Of a stretch of DNA of 64,000 nucleotides, positions 20,312-31,740 are shown in pieces; position 1 is the stretch's first letter; every line of letters begins with the position of its first letter. A program made the position numbers and the translations under genes. This DNA is from Pezicula radicicola (Eukaryota > Ascomycota > Leotiomycetes > Helotiales > Dermateaceae), in the NCBI GenBank assembly GCA_003008705.1, contig PDUO01000038.1:478839-542838 (forward strand), written 5' to 3'. Under the pieces are notes generated by a model. The model saw only the letters and a program-made list of their open reading frames with translations, was not told the DNA's origin and searched no databases.

Positions 20312-23300
20312 ATGATGGCAACTGAAGCCACCACTGAGAACGCCGGGACTCCATCTATTCTACATGATAATGAGCTGGTACGACGCGCGACGATGGTATG
20401 GTCTAGAAAGCGCTTTGCTAACTTGCGCCTAGAATAAGACCGAAACTCCAATCCAAGATGTTCCCGCCGAAGGCTCTACTGTGAATGGCAACTCTGAAGG
20501 CGATGGAATCACCAATTCGGCGGAGGTCAGCGTCAGTGGAGGATCTGATACTGAAGCTTCGAAGACCGCGAAAACCCAGGCAGACGACAAGGGCCATGGC
20601 CGTACTACTTCGACAGTAAAGAAATTCGCGTCCTTCAAACCAGTATCCGTGAATAAGACTTTCCTTGCATCGAAAGGCGCTGCAGCCGCTACTCCCTCGA
20701 AACTTGGAGACAAAGGCAGCGCAGGGACTACAACGGCACCTGTTGGACCTACAGCAACACTTACGGCGAGACCTCGATTAGTCGCAAAGACTGGAAGTGG
20801 TCTCGGTACTTCTACTCCTCGGAGTTCTGCTGCTGCAAATGGCGGCAAACCCGGGGCGGCTCCTGATGGAAGTGCCGTGTGGAACAAGAATAGACGTATG
20901 TCGCACACTACCCTAGCTGTGCGTATCAAAGAGATGATTTACTAATTATTACCAGCTGCACCACCGCCAGAACAGAAGCGATTCACAGATGAGGAGCTTA
21001 AACAACGTTATGGTATTCATATGGCTACGAGGCTGGAGTCGGACAAGGAAGGGAAACAGGCAAACTGGGCAGACATTGATGATGACGATGATGATTGGGC
21101 TCCAGAAACAATTGAGTGGACAGATGGTACAAAGGTTGCCTTGCCACAGCAGGCGGATGAGGTTGTACCACGGGAACCGACCCCAGAACCAGAGCCAATA
21201 CCTGCAGTAAAAGAAATTAAGCCGCTAGAGGCGACAAAGCCTCAATCGCCAGCGCCAGCGCAGCCTACTCCATCGCCAACTATTAAAACAGGTGGCTTCG
21301 GAAACGGAAGAGCTGGTCTGGTTCTGAAGGGAGCTGCTGAGAAGCCTACTCTAGTTGCAAAGCCACCAGGACCACCTACTCCGGTAAAGTCCCCATGGGC
21401 TCCTCTACCGCCCGTTGATAAGGTTGCTCCAGTTTCTATTGATATCCCTCAAAATCAACAACAGCAGCAAAGTCGATTTGGCCAAAGAGACCCTCACGGC
21501 TTTCAGAACATGCCTCCTCCAACGAAGGAGATAGCAGCAGATGATTTTAGCCGTTCGTGGAGAGAAAATGGTCCCAGCACTAACAGGGAGTTGTACAACT
21601 CACAATCGGGCAGGTACGAGCCCGTGAATGATAACCGCCGAGGAAACACAAGAAGTGACCCACATGCTCGTCAACCTGCAGTATTGCAGAGACCAACGCA
21701 GCAAGAACATCCCGAACCTTCAGCTGCCTTCCAAACTCACCGTTCTGGTCAAGATACTAGCTATGGTCGTCGTCGAACTTCATCTAATGTCAGTGGAGGC
21801 AGTGGATTGTTGAGACGCATGAGCAGAGGACACGATCTACCACCACCACATGAATTACTTAATGCCCGTCGAGGATCACTTGCTGCTGTGAGTGATGCAC
21901 CCTCATCCCCTCGAAATTTTTCACCCTCTGGTCAACACCCAAACCAACGAGGCTATCGTGCGTCTCCTGTTACCAGTCATCCGTCTCCACACCCTGTCGC
22001 TGGGCAAACTGTACCACCAATATCTGATGGCGTCCATATGCCAGTTCAGCCAATACCGGGATTTCCTACTCAAGAGGACGTTGAAGAGCAGAAAAGGCTC
22101 ATGAGGGAGAAACGCGAGGCGGCCATCCAAAGGAGAAAGGACGAAGAGGCCAAAGAAGAAGCTGCAAGAAAGGAGCGAATCCGTCTCAAGCTCGAAGCCA
22201 TGGGTCCAGCTCCGGAGAGCAAGAGTAGACAGAAGGATGCGCCGAAAGATGAAAAACTCTCTGTGCCCACTCAGATACAAACGCGTGACTCGACTAGCGC
22301 GCTCCCCACGCCCGAATCTTTGAAGGTGAAAGCGTCTGAAGCGGAAGTAACTACCATACCAAATTCACTCGAGCATGAGAAAATTGAATCACCACCACAG
22401 AGTCTCAAAAGCCGTGTGAACGGTGATCATCCTGCCGCACCTCCAACTTCAACTACTCAAGAGGGAAGAGGGCCACAATCTTGGCAGAACGCACCTCCAT
22501 CCAGCACTGAGCGCTACAACTCTTGGGGCTCAGCTCATCCACCGCAACAGAGGAGCGTGTGGGGCCCCCCTCCCTCCAACGACAAGACTCTCGGAAACGG
22601 TACCTTTAACCCAGAATTAAGCAGAATGCCCGAAATGCATCAGGGATCATCAAATCCAGGTCCAATTGCCCCACCAACTGCCAATCGAGTCAATGGCAAC
22701 GGTCATTATCCACCGTCTCGTGGTCGCGATCAATACGAATCTCGACCTGGCCCAATTGCACCACCAAATAGACAACAAGGATTTCCTCGTCCAGAACCGC
22801 AAAACCGTGCTCAGCAGGTTGCGGCGTGGAATTCTCTACCAGAAAAACTTGCACAAGAGGACGCTTTGCTTGTACAACAGCAAGCAGAAGAGCTTGGTCG
22901 AAGACGTGCACTGCAAGAGGCTGGCCTAGCCCCAGAAATCTCACAGCCCGTTTTCAAAGATACTTGGAGACAGGTGCACTTGAACGAGGATGGATCACGA
23001 ACAGCTGTTCAGGCCAATATCACGACCATGCACAACGAACCACCAGTAACCTCGCCAACTTGGAATCAATCCGAGCAGTCTAGCAATAGGCACGAAGTAC
23101 TTCACCCACAGTTCAATGAAACCTGGCGTCGAAGCGGCGTCGATAATAGCACCATTAGTTCTGGCTCCCTTCCTGGCATGAACGCATCACCGCCTGTTCG
23201 TAACTCACGATTCTTCCCAAATCGCGATGTTCGCTTAGAAGACCTAAACGTTTCTTTCGAAAGACCAGGATCCCCCTCTCCTCCTCCACCCACCATGGCC

Positions 23301-24203
23301 GGACATCCTGCATATGATGGCGATGCTGCTCACCCGCATGTCTCATTCCCTCGTCCTCCACCTGTCGTTAAACTACCACCAGTACTTGCACCTATTGGGC
23401 CACCAAAACCTACTAAACCTGCCACTTTTGCTGCGGCTATTGCTGCACCGGCTCCACCACCAGCGATTCCCATCCGACAAGGGGCTCCGGCAAGAGGGAA
23501 CGTAAATCAGGAAGCTGTCCGGCCCTCTGCTGGAGGCTGGCAAGACAAGATCAACTCTTTAATCGGCCGAAAGACGCCTCCAAAATCCCACGCTCTCGCC
23601 GTGGACTCCTCGAGCAAAAACGCTCTTGAACTTCCAAACTCTCAATTTGCAGCAACGGTTTCGTTCCCTACTGCCGCGTCTGGTTCAGCAGTAGATGAAA
23701 CTGTTGCCACAAAGCCTGCTGCGGAAGAATGCTTCGAAGAGCAAGAAATGGGATCCCTACCGGTCGTCCGTGTTCCTCACAAGGCTCCGGAACTCGCTTG
23801 GAATATTGCGCCTCCCCCAAAGTCCATTCCAAAGAAGTTCCTTGTATCTCACATTACCACTGTTGGTGATCTGAACTTCAGTCTCGGCAATACCATCACC
23901 ATCATGCTACCTGGTCAGACTGAGGGGAAGTCCGTTTATGCTCCAACTATACTTTCACAACGACAGAAGAGCAACCCACGACGACGTGGTGGAGCATCCC
24001 GAAGTGCTTCTTCTGCACATCCGAGGGGGGGCAGAGCGAGAGATTCGCAGAGTGGGTTTCCCTCTCCCAGCCCCGACCATGCATCGACCTCTTCTACACC
24101 CACTTCCGGCCGTGGTAGTGGTGGTTATCGTGGCAGAGGCGGACATAGCAGCGGCAACCCTTGGACCAACCCACGCCACGTTTCTACTCCAGTTCACACA
24201 TAA
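20312..24203 (+). CDS. Large disordered Pro/Gln-rich protein with acidic patch, coiled coil and RGG tail; function unknown
   Basis: Exons 20312-20377, 20433-20895 and 20956-24203 give 1258 residues. I do not recognise a named family. A likely conserved block is FTDEELKQRYGIHMAT followed by an acidic WADIDDDDDDW and APETIEWTDGTK (about residues 190-235). A charged Glu/Arg/Lys coiled coil (EEQKRLMREKREAAIQRRKD onward) lies at about 530-575. The rest is low-complexity Pro, Gln, Ser and Asn. The C-terminus is Arg/Gly-rich (GRGSGGYRGRGG), like RNA-binding RGG tails. A cytoplasmic RNA- or translation-linked role is possible but is only inference. Two short introns with consensus sites join the frames exactly. 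ATG codons at 20312 and 20315 are adjacent. Confidence 0.8.
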
Positions 24204-24857
24204 ATTTCGTCGGATTATTCTCAGAAAAGCACATGATTGAAGGGAGATGGAGGCCAATGGAGGTCCCATCATGACACACGAATGAATGGCCTTCTCCTGT
24301 AATCTTGGACGATAAATTTTCTTTTCACCTGCTCCTACTTTTCTACATTACCTACAATTGTAACTGATCCTCATGAGTGCGTGTGTCTCTTCAGCGGCTG
24401 GGATGCAGTTGCATACAGCGTGTATATTGTGCGTTGGGTTATGGCATGCTTTATGAAAGCGTGCTGGCATGGCCTATTGACGCGCTCGCAAATATGCTGC
24501 AGATGGGAGGGAGTCTCGACAGGTTGCCAGACTTTATGAAGCCTAGCGAGCGGTTGAGATGCTTCTCTACAAATCTTTGCTTTAGGCTGTACACGTTCAA
24601 TGGCGATAGCCTGACGTTGTAACTAGCTAGGTACTGAATCATAAAACACTTCAAAAACAGCTCCTTTTCTTGGTATTGAGTGATGATCCTGCCATGTTCC
24701 CTTAAATATGAATCTGACAGACGGGACTGGTATTCACTTCACTCTGCCCATTAACGAACAGCTTTTGTCGCGAAACTTTTTGCTTACCTTGCGTCACCTG
24801 ATTCATCAATCCCATCCATGACACAACTTTTTCTCCCATGTTCAAAAAAAGAAAGAC
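24204..24857. other. Intergenic region
   Basis: 3' region of the large gene and promoter of the aminotransferase gene. An 81-codon frame at 24377-24622 lacks recognisable features. Nothing else seen. Confidence 0.5.
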
Positions 24858-27106
24858 ATGCGAAGATTGACGCAAAAGATATCACAAAGCACAATTCCAA
24901 GAAGCGGAGGAGGAAGAGCCTTTTCTACAACTGCGGGCCCCAGAATGAGAAACCAAAAACCCATCAACCTATTGCGAGGCTGGCCAAACCCCTCACTGCT
25001 GCCCGCATCGCAACTCAATGCCGCCGCGCAAATCGCCTTCACAACACCCGCCATCTACGAACCAGGTCTTCAATATGGTCCTGATCCTGGCTACCAACCT
25101 TTAAGAGAGGAGGTATCGAAATGGCTTGGTGAATTTTATCACACTGGTCAGCGTGGTGACCCGGAAGAAATTTGTGTCACGGGTGGTGCGAGTCAGAATG
25201 TAGCTTGTGTGTTACAGGTCTTTTCAGATCCTATTTATACGAAGACGGTGTAAGTGGTTCAAACATTGTAACACAATGCTGAGAGCATGTCCCATGACTG
25301 TTGATTTTGCTCCTGCCTCCTTGAAAGAAAAAGGTACTAACTTCTCATAGGTGGGTTGTAGCTCCGTGCTATTTCTTGGCTTGTAGGATCTTTGAGGATG
25401 CGGGTTTTGCGGGGAGATTAAGGGCTGTGCCTGAAGGAGAAGCGGGTGAGGGTATCGATTTGGAGTGGTTGGAGAGGGAGATTGAGAAGGTGGACCTGGG
25501 AATTGATAAGAGTGAACCTGTGAGTTTGACTTTTTCTTCTTGTTTCTCTTTCTTCTTTTGTTGAGGTGGAGGGAATGTCTGCACGAGTGTGTATGAGAGT
25601 GAAGTTGAGTCAGTGCTTTTTGTCAATTCGATTGTCTAGTTTTCGAGGTGTTTTGACCAGAGCAAGCGCTCTTCGTATTTCTTGTTATGTCACTTGAGTT
25701 GACTTTGCGGTACCGGGGTAGTGGTCGTGTAGGCATATGGGTTTTTGGGTCTTTGTAGGTTACCCAAATCTCTGGAAACTGCACATAAGGAAGCTACATA
25801 GCTCGCAATATGGTATTACGTTATTCATATGAAGTAGGAAAGTCTGTTATCCATCTTTCGTCTTTGGCCCCTTAACCGAGCCATTTGACTACGAGTGAAG
25901 TCAAAGCTAGTTTCCTCCTGCTCCTGTTGATATGGTCAATGGATAAAATATCAAGATCTTGAGCTATTCAATCATTCAGTAGCCGCCTCGCCCTCAAACA
26001 TTAAATTATATCCAAACAACCTAACTAATTCCCACGCAGCCTCTCAAACAACCACGGTCCTACGCTAAAATTTACCGCCATATAATCTACTGCGTACCAA
26101 CTTTCTCTAACCCCTCTGGCTCTAGTATGTCACTTAATGCCAGGGAAAATATCGTCAAGCTCGCCCGCAAGCACGATGCTCTTATAATCTCAGACGATGT
26201 TTATGATTTTCTTCAGGTACGTAGTGCTTTTTATCTTCACCCATCCCATTTCAAATTTATGCCCTCCCGCATGCAACCTCTGTACTGCTCACTATTGCAA
26301 AGCAGCAATTTGTGCACCAATGCTCCACTGCCTAATAACTCACTAACTCCAATCCTCAGTGGCCAACAACCCCCTCAAACTCCCCAACACCAACACCAAC
26401 TCCACCACTAACCAAAGCCCTCCTTCCCCGTCTCCTCGACCTAGACCGCACCATAACACCAACCCCAACCCCAGAAACCTTCGGCAACGTCCTAAGCAAC
26501 GGCTCCTTCAGCAAAATAGCCGGCCCAGGAATGCGCGTAGGCTTCGCCTCAGCCACCCGCAAACTAATCTACGGACTATCCCAATGCGGCAGTTCACGCA
26601 GTGGAGGAGCACCAAGTCAAATGTCCTCAACAATAATGCATCAAGTACTTGCAAATGGAACACTAACAAAACATATACATGAAGTTTTGCAACCTACTTA
26701 TCAACGGAGACATGCTATTATGATGAGTGCTTTGAAGGAGAATGTGATTCCTTTAGGCGTAAGGATTAGGGAACAGAGTTTGAAAGGGAGGGATATCTTC
26801 GGTGGGTTTTTTATTTGGCTTGAGTTACCTGAGGGTGTTGATGCTGAGGTTTTGGCCAATTGGTGTTTGGAAAGTGAGAATTTGGTCGTGGCTGCTGGAC
26901 CAATTTTCGCTGTTGATGGTGATGATAGTCTTCGGTTTGAAACGTGTATTCGAGTCTGTTTTAGTTGGGAGGGAGAGACGGAGTTGCAAGAAGGGATTGA
27001 GAGGTTAGGGCGCGCTCTAAGAGATGTGTTAAGTGGCAAGGGAGGAGGGAAGGAGGGGTTGTTGTCAGGATCAGGTTTGAAGCAGTCGTTGGGGGAGTTC
27101 CAATGA
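24858..27106 (+). CDS. PLP-dependent aminotransferase, class I/II (2-aminoadipate transaminase-like)
   Basis: Exons 24858-25249, 25351-25519, 26040-26216 and 26360-27106 give 494 residues. The fold type I features appear in order: LLRGWPNPSLLP, YGPDPGYQPLREEVSKWL, the PLP-phosphate loop VTGGASQNV, YCVPTFSNPSG, ISDDVYDFLQ (Asp that contacts the PLP ring nitrogen) and SFSKIAGPGMRVG, whose Lys is the expected Schiff-base residue. The substrate is not set by sequence; relatives act on aminoadipate, valine or aromatic amino acids. The N-terminus (RRLTQKISQ...AFSTTAGPR) resembles a mitochondrial presequence. Intron 2 (25520-26039) is 520 bp, about ten times the local norm, yet the flanking exons join in frame in the expected place. 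Confidence 0.9.
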
Positions 27107-27325
27107 ACAAACCAAAGCCAATGTCGTGAGAAATAAAAAAAGTAGACTGCTGTTCGAGGTACTAAAAACTGTTCTGAAGTAATCATTATTCAATGCTAAA
27201 AGTACTACTCGGTAGACTCTATTCTACACATAAACCAACCAACCACTAACGCCACAAAGTAATGGTATCCATCCAAATCATCCAGCCGTGCAGCCATTCA
27301 ACCATCAAGCCATGTGTCGTAGAAA

Positions 27326-30305
27326 TTACAGATTGTCCATATCAAGATTAGGATGGAGTTGATAAACAACAGCCTGCGCAGCTGCAGAGCTTCCCTGTCC
27401 ATCATCCCCTAGGAGTCCTTGACCTCTGATGGCAATTATGATACTTTCCTATAGAAATATTAATATCAATTCGGGCTAGTAATGTACTCAGGGAGGATGG
27501 AACGTACCTTCACCATTGCCTTGAGAATCTTGGCTACAAGGGACTTCTCCTGGTGATACTCTTCTTCACTGTCTAGTTCGCTCTCCTTCTGCTCCAAGTA
27601 CCACTCAATCAGCTTTTCACCTTCTACACCGTCGCCTTCTTCCTCTTCGCTGTCTCTGATATGGCGACAAATCTGGCTGGCAACACTGTTGAACTGTTCA
27701 CGTGTGATCGTTACTTTTTTCTTTTCTGGAGCTGGTGTCTGGCCACTGGCGCCTGCTTCACCATCAGCGCCATTGTCTCCGTCTTCATCATCACCCCCGT
27801 CAGCCATCGGAGAATCTCCATCATTGTCCCCACCAGGAGCTGCTCCATCAATAGCCATAGTCTCATCTTCGTCATCAAATTCAACATCATCATGCTCAAC
27901 ACTGATGATACTTTGTCGAAGTAGATTGAAGGCCTCAACCACCATGTGCGGGGCTATTTCGTCTACACAATTGGCCTTCGCAATGGCTTCAGACAAACGG
28001 ATCATAGACTCAAGCTGACGAACAGTAATCCTGTAGCTGTTTCGACCAATGCCGCCCTGTGCATCATCGCTTCTGAGCTCCTTGTACTTTTGGACAAGGA
28101 GTTCCTTGGCCTCTGGAGTGAATTCCGGCTTGAAGGTCTTCGCGAAGCGGATGTATCTTTGAAGTTGCTCGGTGGTAAATTCTGGCTGAACGGCCTCGTC
28201 ACGTAACTGGTGGATACCGACAATGTGTTCAGCCAGATGTCGGTCAACGCTCTCGTTACACTCATCCAGAATGACAAAAAATAGATCAAAACGAGACATG
28301 ATAGGCGCTGACATATTGATATTTGCGCGCAAAGTCGTCTTTCGATTGTATCTCCCTCCAACTGGATTTGCTGCAGCCAGGATAGAAGTCCTAGCATTGA
28401 GAGTTGCTTGAATACCAGCCTTGGCGATCGATATGGTTTGCTGTTCCATAGCTTCGTGGATGGCCACCTGATCACTGATATCCATTTTGTCGAATTCATC
28501 AATAGCGCAAATGCCATTATCTGCCAACATCAGAGCACCGGCCTCAATGGTAAACTCGCCGGTCTCTTCGTCTTTCACCACTGCGGCAGTAAGACCTGCC
28601 GCAGAGGAAGCCTTGCCAGAAGTGTAGACAGCACGAGGAAGAAATGAGCAAATGTATTTCAAGAACTGGGATTTTGAAGTAGAGGGATCTCCGACGATGC
28701 AGATGTTGATATCACCTCTGAGTTGCATCCCTTCAGGGGTCGTTTTGCTAAGACCAGACATAAGCTGGAGCAAAAGACCCTTCTTGACAATCTCATGCCC
28801 GTAGACCATAGGTGCCAGGGAATTTACCAGGCGGGAATAGATGTGGTCACTGTGGACCATATTCCGCAAATCTATGATCTCCTCTTCTGTCATGGAAGCA
28901 AGGACAGCTTCTTGAGCATGATCGCCGGGCTCATTTGGGTCAATCGGTGCTGTTTGGTTAAGTGAAGCTAGGATATTGTTCGATTGGCCATTAAGATGTT
29001 GGCTCGAGGCTGCTCCAGGGGTAGAGGTATCGGGTGTTACCATGCAGGCCAGGAAGGCCAACTTATAGGTAAGATCTCTGACACCGAGAGATTTAAGGCC
29101 AGTAACTCCACTTGCATCTCCACTTCTGTTGGCAGTATCTCTCATCATGGTCTTTCCATCCGGGGCCCCAAATGCGCTCACATCGGGGATAACAATTAAT
29201 GCTCCTGTGAAGATACATTTCTCTCCAGCCTTGGCTCGGTCAACAATCTCACCCCGCAGAATGACATCCATTGTTCTAGGCATGCTTCCGGTTGGGATCT
29301 CGGAGCTGTTCTCTTGGACGCGGACTTTCTGCCAATCAACAAAGGTACTTTGCCTGATGTCTAGCCTCCATCCCTGCCGGTTGTTGCAGGTGGCGTTTGG
29401 ACATTGAGTTGGCTCTGTATATCGGAAAGTTTGTTCAATATTGGGCATTACAGTTCTACACGCCTCACACGTAAAGGTGGCCAGTGAAAGCTCGGGTCGG
29501 ACTTCGGATGTTCTGGTAACTGTGCCAGAGATGGAGAGCAGTTGGCCAATATTTACTGTTCTCAGATGCCGAACACGAGAGACCAAGGGCAGATTGTAGA
29601 AGGCAAGCGTGAATAGCTTATCTGTTTGTTGGTTGGTCGTCTTGTCGCCTTGGAAAGTCTGGTCTGATTGACTTGCAGATGCATTACTTGCTGCTGACGT
29701 CTGATTACTAGAAGAAGTCGGTTGGCGATGCTCTCTAAAGTACCGCGGTTCGTGCTTAGCGATCAGATTGTGCAGTCCCTTATTCAGAAAAGGCAATAGT
29801 CTGTAGTACGACTCAACAATAGCGTGTGAGAGGGGTTCGTTAAATTTGGAGATATGTGTGAAATCTACATATAATGTGGAGAGCTGGTATGTTCGCAGTC
29901 CATGTATTTGAGCGACGTAGTATAGATCAGTTGTGAGAGCGCTAGATGGAGGGGCACCAGACGATACCGGATCTTCCTTGAAACTATGTGTATGTCAGAA
30001 GGGGAGTATTTCGAGGAACTGGAGAAAACTTACTTATCAAGGAAATACTCAAAATGCGCCTGAACCTCTAGTCCAGCAGCGTCCTCTACTCTTGGAATAG
30101 GGCGTCCAGCTCTAGGGCGGTTTGAGTTGACAGGAATCTGATCGTCCCCAAATCCCTCATCGTCACTTTGGGGCCCAACACTCTCTGAAGGAGGACCTCG
30201 GGGTCGGGCTGAAGAGCCTCTTGGAACAGGACGCCTTGGAGTATTACCTCCTCTCCTGGAATCAAAATCCGGAGTCGGAGCGTCAGACATCATGACGGAT
30301 GCCAT
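27326..30305 (-). CDS. MCM6: Replicative helicase subunit MCM6
   Basis: Exons 30034-30305, 27508-29983 and 27326-27448 (minus strand) give 956 residues, normal for fungal Mcm6. The start MASVMMSDAPTP is chosen over an upstream in-frame ATG at 30455, which lies beyond the promoter motifs. The N-terminal domain carries a C4 zinc finger (CEAC...CPNATC, about 260-290). The AAA+ core has Walker A GDPSTSKSQ (about 519), Walker B CAIDEFDKMD and the Arg finger in SRFDLFFVILDE. A winged-helix C-terminus, completed by the small last exon (ESIIIAIRGQGLLGDD), follows an acidic linker. As part of Mcm2-7 it unwinds DNA at the fork. Three GACGCG cores lie 114-141 bp upstream. Confidence 0.97.
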
Positions 30306-31088
30306 ATTGAGTAGATGCGCACAAACGATGAGCTGTATAGACTGTGGGTGGTGTGGTGGTGATGTTGACAATAGAGGGGGTGGGATTGTGAAGTTGCATG
30401 AAAAAAGAAAAGGGGTTTGACGCGAATTGACGCGAATCGACGCGTCGCAAATCAATCTATTACGGCAACCATCAATCGCGTAGTATGCACTACGGGGGCC
30501 TTGAATAACATCAACTGGATGTAAGTCTTACATGAATGAAATATAGGTAGGTAGGTACCTTACTCTTCAATACTTGTAGTTAGTTCCGGCACTAAATCAA
30601 GTATTTCATACATAAAGCACAAAATGCTTTACCTAGCTTCCAATCCCTCACTTCCAATTCTCACTTGAACCTGTGCCATAAATGAATAAGCACACACACA
30701 GAACAATGACAACATTTACCAAGACCTCTAAAGCTCACTTGATGACTTACAACATTAGCCGTGGTGAGTAAGGCGTCCTGACCTACGACGAGTAGGGTGT
30801 TTAAGACTGTTTGGCAGAGGTGTAAAGAGCATGAGGGATATGCGGATTTGAAGAAATAGTTTCTATAAGAGTAAAATGAGTGGTTGAAAATGGAAAAGGA
30901 TGGTGCCAAGACCAAGAAAGATGCGACGCCACAACTGAAGTCTAAAAATGACTGAGATACGATTCGATTCATCCTGGTATCTACCAACGCCTATTCATCC
31001 AAACGCCAATATAAGTTCGCCGTATGGTCCCTCCCAAACATATGCGCGTATATCCTTCCTTGCCACGAAATAAATGCAAGCCTCGAGG
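30306..31088. other. Intergenic, MCM6 promoter
   Basis: MCM6 upstream region, also the 3' side of the RNase H2C gene. It contains the GACGCG cluster listed separately and an AGGTAGGTAGGTACCT run near 30545. An open frame at 30661-30987 (minus strand) has no recognisable features. Confidence 0.55.
30419..30446. promoter_or_regulatory. Triple GACGCG cluster, candidate MBF (MCB) sites for MCM6
   Basis: GACGCGAA at 30419-30426, GACGCGAA at 30429-30436 and GACGCGTC at 30439-30446 are spaced exactly 10 bp apart, one helical turn. The third contains the full ACGCGT Mlu-I cell-cycle box. In yeasts, MCB boxes bound by MBF drive G1/S transcription, including replication genes. The cluster is 114-141 bp upstream of the MCM6 ATG. 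Confidence 0.7.
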
Positions 31089-31740
31089 CTAGAAAAAGAC
31101 GAACAGTATCGAAGTAAAGCCTAGTGTAGTAGTTGTGCCCTTTGGGTGCTTGAACACTTCGGAAAGAACTATGTCGGTTTCTCGGACGGTGACTTGCCGT
31201 CTGAGTAGGAGTGAATCTATCTATTGTCAGCCAAGCGCCTCGAACTGGCGATTAGAACTACTACTCACCGATCCCGCAAATGAAATCCACTCCTCCATCC
31301 CTCGTACATATGGATCAGCTGTATCCTCTGGCAAGGCTTCGTGGCCCCAAACCATCACCTCCTCGAAATGGGACTGATCCTCCATAATGCCCACTTCTGG
31401 AGCCTCTTCGTCATCGTCCTCAACTTCTCCTTGTGCTAGATTGGCCTTTGGCAGGATTCGATCGGTTGAGGAGAGGACTACACCCTTGTATCCTTCCGGT
31501 ACCTTCACTTGCTTGGCATGAAGCTTCCTCCCTCGAAAGTAGGCGACGGTCTTGCCATCTGAGATAATTGTGAGAAACGTAATTAGAGTGAAAAGTGTGG
31601 AGAAAGCCTTTACCTTCAGTCTCTGCTGGAGCCCAGTAACGTTTTGAGACGTCAACAGGGCCATTGTGATTGATTTTGCAGGGCAAAACATTGGGAGTGC
31701 ATCTGCCTTGATGGGTCTTACTTGGCTGGATTGCGAGCAT
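31089..31740 (-). CDS. Ribonuclease H2 subunit C
   Basis: Exons 31614-31740, 31269-31558 and about 31089-31220 (minus strand). Exon 1 has NVLPCKINHNGPVDVSKRYW. Exon 2 has the core motif YFRGRKLHAKQVKVPEGYKG and an acidic linker, then VWGHEALPEDTADPYVRGMEEW. This is the order seen in RNASEH2C/Rnh203, the non-catalytic subunit of the RNase H2 trimer that removes ribonucleotides and RNA-DNA hybrids from the genome. Phases join exactly between exons 1 and 2. The last exon is less certain: an acceptor at 31220/31221 gives a stop at 31089, and a later acceptor 14 bp on would change the tail. The C-terminal residues are therefore provisional, but the gene identity is firm. Confidence 0.85.

Noticed and set aside
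20429..20929. 166-codon minus-strand ORF opposite the large disordered-protein gene
   Set aside because: It lies fully within exon 2 of the plus-strand gene and has no features beyond Ala/Val/Pro bias.
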